NCBI GenBank assembly: GCA_021162325.1
Contig: JAGGYV010000291.1
Span: 1-10,604 of the forward strand
Origin: Desulfobacteraceae bacterium
GTDB lineage: Bacteria; Desulfobacterota; Desulfobacteria; Desulfobacterales; Desulfosalsimonadaceae
Length of the DNA stretch: 10,604 nt
Direction of reading: 5' to 3'
The notes under the pieces were generated by a model. It was given only the letters and a program-made list of their open reading frames with translations, was not told where the DNA came from and did no database searches. A program made the translations under genes and the position numbers. Of the stretch, positions 1 through 6,509 are shown in pieces (positions within the stretch are counted from its first letter, which is position 1; every line of letters starts with the position of its first letter).

Positions 1-164
1 CGGATGATCCCTGCGGCCGTCCGCTGAATTTTTTGCTCCAGGAATTCAACCGGGAATTTAACACCATGGGAAGCAAGGCCGGGGATGCTGAGATTGCACA
101 TATGATTGTATCGGCTAAAACCGAGCTTGAAAAAATTCGGGAACAGGTCCAGAATGTGGAATAA
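1..164 (+). CDS. yicC: YicC family endoribonuclease, C-terminal end (5' part outside window)
   Basis: The first 164 bases read, in the frame ending at TAA 162-164, as the last 53 residues of a YicC-family protein. The visible part has the family's C-terminal block: a P-L-N-F-L-L-Q-E-F-N-R-E stretch, then N-T-M-G-S-K-A, then a charged helix ending in K-I-R-E-Q-V-Q-N-V-E. YicC proteins are associated with RNA degradation and stationary-phase survival; that role is family knowledge, and the N-terminal YicC_N domain is not visible here. The usual K-L-D after G-R is P-L-N in this copy, a mild variation. Position directly upstream of remA and gmk matches a common gene order in Desulfobacterota, although here the genes are separated by 354 bases of repeats, so co-transcription is doubtful. 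Confidence 0.88.
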   Translation, partial: DDPCGRPLNFLLQEFNREFNTMGSKAGDAEIAHMIVSAKTELEKIREQVQNVE

Positions 165-186
165 AGGCAAAATATTTCAAACCCAA

Positions 187-327
187 AAAGTGTGAAGTGA
201 CTAAAGTGAGCTAAATTGCCTAAAGTTCCGGACGGCGCTAAACGCGCGATCATTATTTATTATAGTTAATTATCAAAATTGACAATGCTGGAGGCATTAA
301 CCATAACTTTAGATCACTTCAAACTTT
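187..327. repeat. 141-bp element with ~21-bp terminal inverted repeats
   Basis: The left arm (187-207) and the reverse complement of the right arm (306-327) match at 20 of 21 positions with a single extra base, giving AAAGT-x-TGAAGTGA-(T)-CTAAAGT. Weaker complementarity continues inward, where CTAAAGT is followed by an imperfect match ending in TGCC. No coding potential is visible inside. This looks like a MITE-like or palindromic intergenic element. It is different in sequence from the GATGGC-ended repeats, but its right end directly abuts one of them at 328. It also contains a promoter-like site. No flanking target duplication is obvious. Confidence 0.6.
279..307 (+). promoter_or_regulatory. 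sigma-70-like promoter candidate for remA-gmk-rlmB
   Basis: A perfect -35 box TTGACA (279-284) is followed by a 17-base spacer and CATAAC (302-307, 4 of 6 to TATAAT). The spacer carries a small dyad, AATGC-TGGAG-GCATT at 284-298, which could be an operator or chance. The site lies within the inverted-repeat element, about 210 bases before the remA start, and the dispersed repeat 328-466 would be in the 5' leader. Spacing and -35 quality support it; there is no experimental evidence. Confidence 0.45.
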
Positions 328-466
328 GATGGCTTCGTAAAAAATCCGAATTCTTTGTTGCGCTGCATCCTTCGTTTCTTCATGGTACGCTAAGTACAAA
401 TCATCACTCAGGATTTGCGCGCCTCGCCGATTTGATGAGATTGGTGGAACTTTTTTCTTTGCCATC
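328..466 (+). repeat. Dispersed palindromic repeat, copy A (139 bp)
   Basis: Begins GATGGCTTCGTAAAAAA and ends ACTTTTTTCTTTGCCATC, so the two ends are imperfect inverted repeats. The interior (GTTGCGCTGCATCCTTCG, then a central GTAC-GCTAA-GTAC dyad, then GCGCGCCTCGCC) recurs in copies at 3684-3808 and 4714-4861 and in reverse orientation at 9993-10282. It is noncoding. Size, terminal inverted repeats and copy number suggest a non-autonomous mobile (MITE-like) or structured intergenic element. It would lie in the leader of remA if the 279-307 promoter is used. Confidence 0.8.
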
Positions 467-518
467 GGAATCTGGCCTCTACTAATTTATCATTTTTTAA
501 TATCTCCAGAAAGGGAAC

Positions 519-776
519 ATGTCATACACTTTATTGAATATTGGTTATGGGAGCAGCGTCGTCGCGGATGATGTCATCGCCATTCTGGCTCCGAATTCCG
601 CTCCGATGCGGCGCTTACGGGATGAAGCAAAAGAAGATAAAAGGTTGATTGACGCCACCCATGGCCGCAAAACGCGATCGATCATTATTATGAAAGACAA
701 CCATATCATACTATCAGCCACCCAGACCGATACAATCTCGCAAAGATATGTGGCATTAAACGAAGAAAAAGAATAG
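519..776 (+). CDS. remA: RemA/DUF370 family DNA-binding regulator
   Basis: An 85-residue protein matching the RemA (ExtA, DUF370) family over its full length. Family marks are N-I-G-Y-G near residue 7, V-V-A-D-D-V-I-A-I (14-22), S-A-P-M-R-R-L (27-33), R-L-I-D-A-T-H-G-R-K-T-R (42-53) and the I-I-I-M and I-I-L-S-A strands. In Bacillus subtilis RemA is a multimeric DNA-binding activator of biofilm matrix genes; its role in this lineage is unknown, so only the family is assigned. The ATG at 519 follows AGAAAGGGA at good ribosome-binding distance. It is followed 17 bases later by gmk, and remA next to gmk is a common arrangement, suggesting shared transcription. Confidence 0.9.
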   Translation: MSYTLLNIGYGSSVVADDVIAILAPNSAPMRRLRDEAKEDKRLIDATHGRKTRSIIIMKDNHIILSATQTDTISQRYVALNEEKE

Positions 777-793
777 AACAAGTTCATTGAAAC

Positions 794-1441
794 ATGTCTG
801 ACAACACCCCAGAACATAAACCGGAAAAAATCCCAAAGCACAAGATTGATACCATCCGGGCAACCTCTTCCAGCCGTTCAGAAAACGGGAACATTTTCAT
901 CATCTCTGCCCCGTCCGGTGCCGGCAAAACCACATTATGCAATGCAATATTAAAAAAATTCCCGAATCTGCAATACTCGATTTCACACACCACCAGAAAA
1001 CCGAGAACCAATGAATCAGACGGTGTGGATTATTTTTTTATTACCTCAGATGAATTTAAACAAAACATTGAAAACGGCACATGGGCAGAATGGGCACAAG
1101 TGCATGATCATTTTTATGGAACATCCGCACAATTTATTGACCGCCACTTGTCCGAGGGAAAAGATATCCTGCTTGATATTGATGTCAACGGTGCCCGGCA
1201 GATCCTGCGCCGATATCCGGACAGCGTCACAATATTCATTATGCCACCGACATTTGAAACATTATCACAGCGCCTTAAGCACAGAGGCACGGACAGTGAT
1301 GAGATCATTGCCAAACGGCTAAAAAATGCAAAAACAGAAATTGCACAAAAAGATTTTTATAAACATATAGTTGTAAACGACTCACTGCCTGAAGCCGTTG
1401 AAATGCTTTCCGCTATCATATCTGACAATCAGATCAGCTAA
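794..1441 (+). CDS. gmk: Guanylate kinase with N-terminal extension
   Basis: A 215-residue guanylate kinase, which converts GMP plus ATP to GDP plus ADP in the cytoplasm for purine salvage and GTP supply. The P-loop S-A-P-S-G-A-G-K-T-T lies at residues 38-47. The GMP-binding stretch S-H-T-T-R-K-P-R, with G-V-D-Y-F-F after it, and the L-D-I-D-V-N-G-A-R-Q segment are all intact. The C-terminal lid contains R-L-K-H-R-G-T-D-S and R-L-K-N-A. About 30 polar residues precede the first strand, roughly 25 more than in the Escherichia coli enzyme. No other ATG lies between 794 and the core and the upstream ribosome site is weak, so either the tail is real or a non-ATG start is used. It lies between remA (17 bases) and rlmB (45 bases), probably one operon. 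Confidence 0.95.
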   Translation: MSDNTPEHKPEKIPKHKIDTIRATSSSRSENGNIFIISAPSGAGKTTLCNAILKKFPNLQYSISHTTRKPRTNESDGVDYFFITSDEFKQNIENGTWAEWAQVHDHFYGTSAQFIDRHLSEGKDILLDIDVNGARQILRRYPDSVTIFIMPPTFETLSQRLKHRGTDSDEIIAKRLKNAKTEIAQKDFYKHIVVNDSLPEAVEMLSAIISDNQIS

Positions 1442-1486
1442 TTTTCCAAATAAACTTCCGACGATTATAAACACCGAGAAGAACAA

Positions 1487-2224
1487 ATGAAAACTGAAAC
1501 AATTTATGGCATTCACCCTGTTTTTGAAGCCTTGCAGGCCAAAAGACGGACCTTTCATGAAATCTTTTTATTAAACAAGACAAACCAGCGGCTTGAGAAT
1601 ATTGCCGAGCTCGCTCAGTCTGCCGGTATTCAGATTCGATATTTGTCGCGCCAAAAGCTTCAATCCCTTACCGGCATTGATACCCATCAGGGAGTTGCGG
1701 CCAACGTTTCGCCCTACCCGACCCTTGCTCTTTCCGATTTGATCAGCACCAATCATTCTGCCACACCATCTCACTTTTTCCTTATGATCGATAATATTGT
1801 GGATCCTCATAATCTCGGTGCTTTACTGCGCACGGCACTATGCGCAACATTAACCGGTGTGATTATTCCGAAAGACCGATCAGCTGAACCGTCGCCGACT
1901 GTCTCAAAATCTTCTGCCGGTGCCTTAGAGCACATTCGACTGGCAACGGTTGTCAATATGGTAAATGCCATGAAGGAATTACAAAAGAACAATATATGGA
2001 TCATCGGACTTGACAAAGACGGAGATCGATCGATATATGAAAACGATTTTACAGGAAATATTGCCCTGATCGTTGGCGGTGAAGAAAACGGTATCCGCCC
2101 GCTGGTTAAAAAAAACTGCGATTTTTTAAGTTTTATTCCGCAATACGGTCCGGTCAGCTCCTTAAATGCATCAGTGGCAGGTGCCATTGCCATGTATGAG
2201 GCTTACAGACAACGACAACCTTGA
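1487..2224 (+). CDS. rlmB: 23S rRNA (guanosine-2'-O-)-methyltransferase, SpoU/TrmH family
   Basis: A 245-residue SPOUT-class methyltransferase that uses S-adenosylmethionine; RlmB methylates the ribose of G2251 in 23S rRNA. An N-terminal substrate-binding domain (about 1-90, starting I-Y-G-I-H-P-V-F-E-A-L) includes T-H-Q-G-V-A-A. The catalytic domain follows, with motif 1 D-N-I-V-D-P-H-N-L-G-A-L-L-R (102-115; N109 and R115 conserved), motif 2 G-G-E-E-N-G-I-R (197-204) and motif 3 S-S-L-N-A-S-V-A (224-231). These form the trefoil-knot cofactor pocket. Length is typical of RlmB. TrmH-type tRNA or other rRNA methylases are close relatives, so the exact target base is inferred. The stop TGA (2222-2224) overlaps the first bases of the repeat beginning at 2223, so the repeat may have set the present C-terminus. 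Confidence 0.9.
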   Translation: MKTETIYGIHPVFEALQAKRRTFHEIFLLNKTNQRLENIAELAQSAGIQIRYLSRQKLQSLTGIDTHQGVAANVSPYPTLALSDLISTNHSATPSHFFLMIDNIVDPHNLGALLRTALCATLTGVIIPKDRSAEPSPTVSKSSAGALEHIRLATVVNMVNAMKELQKNNIWIIGLDKDGDRSIYENDFTGNIALIVGGEENGIRPLVKKNCDFLSFIPQYGPVSSLNASVAGAIAMYEAYRQRQP

Positions 2225-2396
2225 TGGCTTCGTAAAAAAATTATCATGGTGACGAGTCACCACTGTATGAGAGAATAACTTATATTTTGGTAGGCCGGGT
2301 TTCTTACCCGGCAATTTATGTGGTCTGACCATTTGTCGGGAAAGAATCCCGACCTACGATTTGACCGATTATCAATTAAATTATTTGAAAGCTTTT
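2223..2396 (+). repeat. Composite repeat: GATGGC-type left end plus REPIN core (copy E, right end decayed)
   Basis: Starts GATGGCTTCGTAAAAAA, identical to the left end of copy A, then holds a small hairpin (GGTGAC-GA-GTCACC) and, 67 bases from the start, the REPIN 2290-2357. Downstream, CAATTAAATTATTTGAAAG (2373-2391) matches the flank of the second REPIN (reverse strand of the 10.1-kb copy) at about 17 of 19 positions. The two composites therefore share left end, spacing, REPIN and right flank. The body seen in copies A-C is missing here, so the right boundary is approximate. Confidence 0.6.
2290..2357. repeat. REPIN/BIME-like double hairpin 1
   Basis: GTAG (2290-2293) is followed by hairpin GCCGGGT-ttctt-ACCCGGC (2294-2312), a 22-base spacer, hairpin GTCGGGA-aagaa-TCCCGAC (2335-2353) and CTAC (2354-2357). 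Two inverted units, each a GTAG tetranucleotide plus a 7-bp stem, is the arrangement of REP pairs mobilised by RAYT (TnpA_REP) transposases in other bacteria. No RAYT gene is in this window. It sits between rlmB and icd, where the stems could also stabilise or end the rlmB transcript. Confidence 0.8.
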
Positions 2397-2457
2397 TTGA
2401 GAATTTTCGCAACACTATAACGAAAACAACTTATCAAAATTAAAAGGAAAATAATAT

Positions 2458-3678
2458 ATGAAAACTCCAGGCATTATCACTAAAAACAGTGACGGATCTT
2501 TAAATGTCCCTGACAATGCAACCATACCGTTTATTGAAGGTGACGGCATTGGTCCGGATATCTGGCGGGCGACCCGAACGGTTATTGATGGGGCAATTGC
2601 CGCAGCGTATAAGGGTTCCAAAAAAATCAACTGGCTGGAATTATATGTCGGTAAAAAAGGATACGAAAAAACCGGAAAATGGCTTCCCGAAGAAGCGTTA
2701 GACACCATTAAAAAACATGTAGTGGCCATCAAGGGGCCTTTAACCACACCGATCGGGAAAGGCATCCGAAGCCTCAATGTCACCATCCGCCAAAAACTGG
2801 ATCTTTTTGCCTGCATCCGCCCGGTCAAATATATTGATTCGGTCCCCAGTCCCATGAAACACCCGGAAAAAATCAACATGGTGGTATTCCGGGAAAACAC
2901 GGAAGATGTGTATGCCGGGATTGAATGGGAAAGCCAAAGCGATGAAGCCCATGCGGTCATCCGCTTTCTGACGGATAAAATGAACGCCACCATTGCCGAA
3001 AATTCCGGCATCGGCATCAAACCGATGAGCGCTGAAAATTCCAAACGCCTGGTGGCCAAAGCGATTTCCCATGCCATTGACAATGGATATACCAGTGTTA
3101 CGCTGATGCACAAAGGCAATATTATGAAATTTACAGAAGGCGCTTTCAATAAGTGGGGATATGAAGTTGCCAAAGAAAAATTCGGCGACGTTACCATTAC
3201 CGAGGACGAACTCTATAAATCTTACGACGGCAAACTTCCTGAAGGTAAAATCCTGATCAAAGACCGCATCGCGGACATGCTGTTCCAGCAGGTGCTGCTA
3301 CGGCCGGAAGAATTTGACGTCATCGCCACCCCGAATTTAAACGGAGATTATATTTCTGATGCCCTGGCCGCCCAGGTCGGCGGCCTTGGCATGGCCCCCG
3401 GCGCGAATATCGGTGAGGAGTGTGCTGTATTTGAAGCGACTCACGGTACAGCGCCCAAGTATGCGAATCTTGATAAAGTCAATCCCAGTTCCCTGATTTT
3501 ATCCGGCGCCATGATGCTGGACTATATAGGCTGGAAAGAGGCGGCTGATATCATTCGCACAAGTCTCCAGGCAACCGTCAAAGCCAAAACCGTTACCTAT
3601 GATCTGGCCCGCCAGATTGACGGGGCGAGCAAAATTTCATGCTCGGCATTTGGTGATGCTATGGTTGCAAAAATGTAA
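2458..3678 (+). CDS. icd: Isocitrate dehydrogenase, NADP-dependent
   Basis: A 406-residue homodimeric-type isocitrate dehydrogenase that oxidatively decarboxylates isocitrate to 2-oxoglutarate in the cytoplasmic TCA cycle. Visible are the E-G-D-G-I-G-P nucleotide loop (27-33), the substrate segment R-S-L-N-V-T-I-R-Q (104-112), catalytic Y152 and K219, and metal ligands D297 and D301 in N-L-N-G-D-Y-I-S-D. S105 matches the serine that is phosphorylated in E. coli. NADP+ specificity is supported by K334-Y335 in A-P-K-Y-A and by Y381 and R385, matching E. coli K344, Y345, Y391 and R395. The ATG follows AAAAGGAAA at 8 bases. The gene stands alone between repeats, so probably has its own promoter, but no convincing one was found. 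In complete-oxidising sulfate reducers this enzyme serves acetyl-CoA oxidation. Confidence 0.95.
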   Translation: MKTPGIITKNSDGSLNVPDNATIPFIEGDGIGPDIWRATRTVIDGAIAAAYKGSKKINWLELYVGKKGYEKTGKWLPEEALDTIKKHVVAIKGPLTTPIGKGIRSLNVTIRQKLDLFACIRPVKYIDSVPSPMKHPEKINMVVFRENTEDVYAGIEWESQSDEAHAVIRFLTDKMNATIAENSGIGIKPMSAENSKRLVAKAISHAIDNGYTSVTLMHKGNIMKFTEGAFNKWGYEVAKEKFGDVTITEDELYKSYDGKLPEGKILIKDRIADMLFQQVLLRPEEFDVIATPNLNGDYISDALAAQVGGLGMAPGANIGEECAVFEATHGTAPKYANLDKVNPSSLILSGAMMLDYIGWKEAADIIRTSLQATVKAKTVTYDLARQIDGASKISCSAFGDAMVAKM

Positions 3679-3683
3679 TTACT

Positions 3684-3808
3684 GATGGCTTTGCAAAAAG
3701 TCCAAATTCTGTGTTGCACTGCATTCTTCGTCACTGCGGATTAGACGAGCTACGCCTCATTCCTCTGAATTTGTGCGCCTTGAATTTGGAGCTTTTTTCT
3801 TTGCCATC
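3684..3808 (+). repeat. Dispersed palindromic repeat, copy B (125 bp)
   Basis: Runs from GATGGCTTTGCAAAAAGT to GCTTTTTTCTTTGCCATC, starting five bases after the icd stop. It shares GTTGCACTGCATTCTTCGTC, CACTGCGG, GCCTCATTCCTC and GTGCGCCTTG with copies A and C. It is the shortest copy, lacking the 15-25 bases before the right end that the others have. It occupies most of the 200-base gap between icd and comF; the remaining 70 bases before comF show nothing else clear. Confidence 0.8.
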
Positions 3809-3878
3809 CAAACCTGTTTTATTTCAGGATCACCATATCTGAATCACCTAAAATTCAGGGGCTAATATCAGAAACCAA

Positions 3879-4706
3879 ATGCTTAAACGCATATTCCAGA
3901 CATTTAAACATTCAATTTTCCCTTCAAAATGTCTTGAATGTGGACAGTTTTTTCATCCACATCAGGACAAATCGACGGGAAAAATACTTTTTGATTCAAT
4001 GTATCATGACCCGATAGAAACTATTTTTTATCAGGTCATGACCCCGTATCTCTGCCCGTCATGTGCACGGAAATTTACTCCGATTGTTGCCCCTTTCTGC
4101 ACAACATGTGGACGGCCGTTTGAAAGCCAATCCGGCGACGGCGAGAATCATCAATGCGGTAACTGCATTCAGAATAAACCCGTCTGCCACCGAATCCGGG
4201 CAGCCGGAACCTATAATGGTGCCTTAAAATCAATCATTCATGCATTAAAATACAAAAATAAACCGCATCTGGCCCGCCCGCTTGGAAGGTTGCTTTTTTC
4301 CTCATTTATGAAATATTATGATATCAATACCATTGATACCATTATACCGGTCCCGCTGCATATTTCCCGCTTAAAAAAAAGAGGATTTAATCAGGCGGTC
4401 ATGTTGATCAGGCAATGGCCGGATTTATTTGCTGGAATTCACTCTGACCGGTTTGCACAATTGGATTTTAAAAACCTGCGAAGAAACCGTAAAACGATAT
4501 CACAAACCGGGTTGGGAAAAGAAAAAAGAAAACAAAACGTGAAAGGTGCTTTCGCTGTTCATGATGCGTCTAAAATATCAGGAAAGCAGGTACTCATCAT
4601 TGATGATGTTTTTACAACCGGGTCTACCTGCCATGAATGTGCTAAAACCTTGATCAAAAGCGGCGCAAAAACCGTCAGTGTTTTGACACTGGCCCGAGCA
4701 GACTGA
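3879..4706 (+). CDS. comF: ComF family phosphoribosyltransferase-like protein
   Basis: A 275-residue ComF-family protein. The N-terminal part holds four CxxC pairs (C18/C21, C59/C62, C74/C77, C93/C96), enough for zinc-ribbon-type metal binding. The C-terminal part is a type I phosphoribosyltransferase fold, with Y-N-G-A-L-K-S-I-I-H-A-L-K-Y-K (112-126), P-V-P-L-H (157-161), R-G-F-N-Q-A (168-173) and the PRPP loop V-L-I-I-D-D-V-F-T-T-G-S-T (238-250). ComF proteins act in DNA uptake and single-strand DNA handling during transformation in competent bacteria; in strict anaerobes the role is uncertain and no other competence gene is nearby. It is about 40 residues longer than many homologues because of the stretch between the first two CxxC pairs (22-58). 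No strong ribosome site precedes the ATG. It is flanked by repeat copies on both sides. Confidence 0.9.
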   Translation: MLKRIFQTFKHSIFPSKCLECGQFFHPHQDKSTGKILFDSMYHDPIETIFYQVMTPYLCPSCARKFTPIVAPFCTTCGRPFESQSGDGENHQCGNCIQNKPVCHRIRAAGTYNGALKSIIHALKYKNKPHLARPLGRLLFSSFMKYYDINTIDTIIPVPLHISRLKKRGFNQAVMLIRQWPDLFAGIHSDRFAQLDFKNLRRNRKTISQTGLGKEKRKQNVKGAFAVHDASKISGKQVLIIDDVFTTGSTCHECAKTLIKSGAKTVSVLTLARAD

Positions 4707-4713
4707 TTATACT

Positions 4714-4861
4714 GATGGCTTTGTAAAAAGTACAATGTCTATTTTAGCTTTGGGTTGCACTAAATTCTTCGTCACTGCGGAGTAGCAAGCTACACCTCAT
4801 TCCTCAGAATTCGTGCGCCTCGCCAATTGTTACGATTGGTGAAACTTTTTTCTTTGCCATC
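4714..4861 (+). repeat. Dispersed palindromic repeat, copy C (148 bp)
   Basis: Runs from GATGGCTTTGTAAAAAGT to ACTTTTTTCTTTGCCATC; the ends are inverted repeats with three mismatches over 18 bases. The centre has a perfect dyad GTAGC-AA-GCTAC. It begins eight bases after the comF stop and fills most of the gap to the next gene, whose ribosome site (AAGGA, 4888-4892) lies just outside it. It has about ten extra bases after the left end compared with copy A. Confidence 0.82.
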
Positions 4862-4898
4862 CGAAACTTTTTTTTACAAAATTATATAAGGATGTTTT

Positions 4899-5720
4899 AT
4901 GGCGAATAGTGCAGAAACCATTATTGCAGGCATTCTCCAGTTTGACGTGAAAACCGGTGATATTGATGCAAACATGACATCTATGATCAATGGCATTCAA
5001 CGTTTGGGTGAAAAAGGAGCTCAGATCACCGTCCTTCCTGAACTGTGGTCTGCCGGATTTAACAGCTTATCAAAGGTCAATGAACAAGCTGAACAAACAC
5101 CGAAAATAATAGATAAGCTGAGTGATCTGGCAAAAAAATACCGGATGGTCATTGCCGGATCCCTGCCGGAAAAATCCGAAGGTCATCTATACAATACTAT
5201 GATGGTCATTGATAGCGATGGGACGGTTGCCGGACGTTACCGAAAAATTCATCTCTTTTCTTTTATCGGAGAAGACAAAGTATTTTCCGCAGGCAACCAG
5301 GCAATTATGTGCAGCACATCATACGGACCCATCGGCCTGATGATCTGCTTTGATCTCCGTTTTCCCGAGTTGTGCCGTTCACTGGCCCTGTCCGGCGCAA
5401 GGATAGTCATTGTATCCGCTCAATGGCCGGCAAGCCGGATTCATCACTGGAACACACTGCTGCAGGCACGTGCCATTGAAAACCAGATTTTTATTGCAGC
5501 AGCCAATCGCGTGGGCAAAGATGCAGATCTTTCGTTTAACGGGCATTCCCAGATTATTTCCCCGGATGGTAAAGTACTTGCTAAAATTATCGACCAGACT
5601 GATGAGGCCTTTACTGAAATCAATTTTAATGAGGTCGATATTGTACGTAACCGGTTTAACTGTTTAACTCAAAGACGAATTTCCGCATATACCTCCGCAT
5701 ATACCAATGATATTAAATAA
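4899..5720 (+). CDS. Carbon-nitrogen hydrolase (nitrilase superfamily, omega-amidase-like)
   Basis: A 273-residue nitrilase-superfamily amidohydrolase with the complete catalytic triad: E48 in L-P-E-L-W, K116 in Y-R-K-I-H-L-F and nucleophile C150 in M-I-C-F-D-L-R-F-P-E. The S-A-Q-W-P-A-S-R-I-H-H-W stretch (173-184) and A-R-A-I-E-N-Q (190-196) resemble the YafV/Nit2 omega-amidase branch, which hydrolyses 2-oxoglutaramate, 2-oxosuccinamate or deaminated glutathione. Substrate cannot be fixed from sequence alone, so no symbol is given. It is probably cytoplasmic; there is no signal peptide. The ATG follows a clear AAGGA at 6 bases. Its 3' end overlaps pgeF by 14 bases, so the two are likely translationally coupled and it probably opens the operon running to selD. 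Confidence 0.88.
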   Translation: MANSAETIIAGILQFDVKTGDIDANMTSMINGIQRLGEKGAQITVLPELWSAGFNSLSKVNEQAEQTPKIIDKLSDLAKKYRMVIAGSLPEKSEGHLYNTMMVIDSDGTVAGRYRKIHLFSFIGEDKVFSAGNQAIMCSTSYGPIGLMICFDLRFPELCRSLALSGARIVIVSAQWPASRIHHWNTLLQARAIENQIFIAAANRVGKDADLSFNGHSQIISPDGKVLAKIIDQTDEAFTEINFNEVDIVRNRFNCLTQRRISAYTSAYTNDIK

Positions 5721-6480
5721 TAAAAACGGTCTTCATTTTTTTTCATATTCAAAATTTAATGCCTTTGGTGATATCCGTCATGGCGTATTTATCCGCAATA
5801 ATGGAATCAGTTCAGGTGCCTATAACAGCCTGAATGTGGGACTTTCAGTTGGCGACAAAAAAAAATCGGTTGCAAACAACAGAAAAACCATTGCCCGATG
5901 TATGGGTACGCAAAAACTTGTTTTTATAAACCAAATTCATAAAACAAATATTATAGTTTTTAAAAATAATGATGCAGAGCGTTTAACTGAAACAAATGCA
6001 TCTTCTTTTACAGGAGATGCTATGATCACGGATATTCCCGGAAAATTTCTTGCTATTCAGACAGCCGACTGTCAGGGAATAGTCTTGTATGACCCGGAAA
6101 AAAAAGTGGTGGCCAATGTCCATTCCGGATGGCAAGGCAGTATTAAAAACATTGCCGGCGCTTGTGTTGAATCCATGAAAACAGAATTTGATTGCCGCCC
6201 GGAAAATATTTATGCCGGCATCTCCCCATCACTTGGGCCTTGCTGTGCTGAATTTATTCATTTTCAGCAGGAAATTCCCGAAAAATTCTGGTGCTACAAA
6301 AACACTGCCCACTATTTTGATTTCTGGAAAATCAGTACACACCAATTGCAAGAAGCCGGGGTCAGACCTGAAAATATTGAAATATCGAATATTTGTACAA
6401 AATGTAATAGTCACCTGTTTTTTTCTTTTCGCAAAAAGAATCAAACCGGAAGATTTGTTTCCGTTATCGGCTTGAAATAA
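5707..6480 (+). CDS. pgeF: Peptidoglycan editing factor / multicopper-oxidase-like (YfiH) family
   Basis: A 257-residue YfiH/PgeF (DUF152, laccase-domain) protein. The three metal-site residues are present: H78 in Q-I-H, C122 in A-D-C and H139 in V-H-S-G-W. Family members have been linked to removing wrongly built muropeptide precursors and to purine nucleoside phosphorolysis or polyphenol oxidation; which applies here is not known. The usual H-x-G-W-R-G is H-S-G-W-Q-G (Q143 in place of arginine), and the distal block is G-P-C-C-A-E-F (177-183). The start overlaps the end of the nitrilase-family gene in another frame with no clear Shine-Dalgarno, consistent with translational coupling. pyrK follows after 29 bases. 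Confidence 0.9.
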   Translation: MILNNKNGLHFFSYSKFNAFGDIRHGVFIRNNGISSGAYNSLNVGLSVGDKKKSVANNRKTIARCMGTQKLVFINQIHKTNIIVFKNNDAERLTETNASSFTGDAMITDIPGKFLAIQTADCQGIVLYDPEKKVVANVHSGWQGSIKNIAGACVESMKTEFDCRPENIYAGISPSLGPCCAEFIHFQQEIPEKFWCYKNTAHYFDFWKISTHQLQEAGVRPENIEISNICTKCNSHLFFSFRKKNQTGRFVSVIGLK

Positions 6481-6509
6481 TCATTTAAATATATTAAATC
6501 CATTCTGAC

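Noticed and set aside
545..841. Minus-strand frame across remA
   Set aside because: It is a shadow of remA and the start of gmk, with no recognisable protein.
2294..2353. Rho-independent terminator after rlmB
   Set aside because: The GC stems are not followed by a T-run, and the same paired stems recur at 10156-10212 as a REPIN; termination is possible but not shown.
2415..3197. Long open frame on the minus strand (260 codons)
   Set aside because: It lies antisense to icd, whose protein is clearly recognised; the product has no recognisable family and reflects icd codon use.
328..4861. CRISPR-like array from the regular repeats
   Set aside because: Copies are more than 120 bp, imperfect, separated by whole genes and have no spacers or cas genes.
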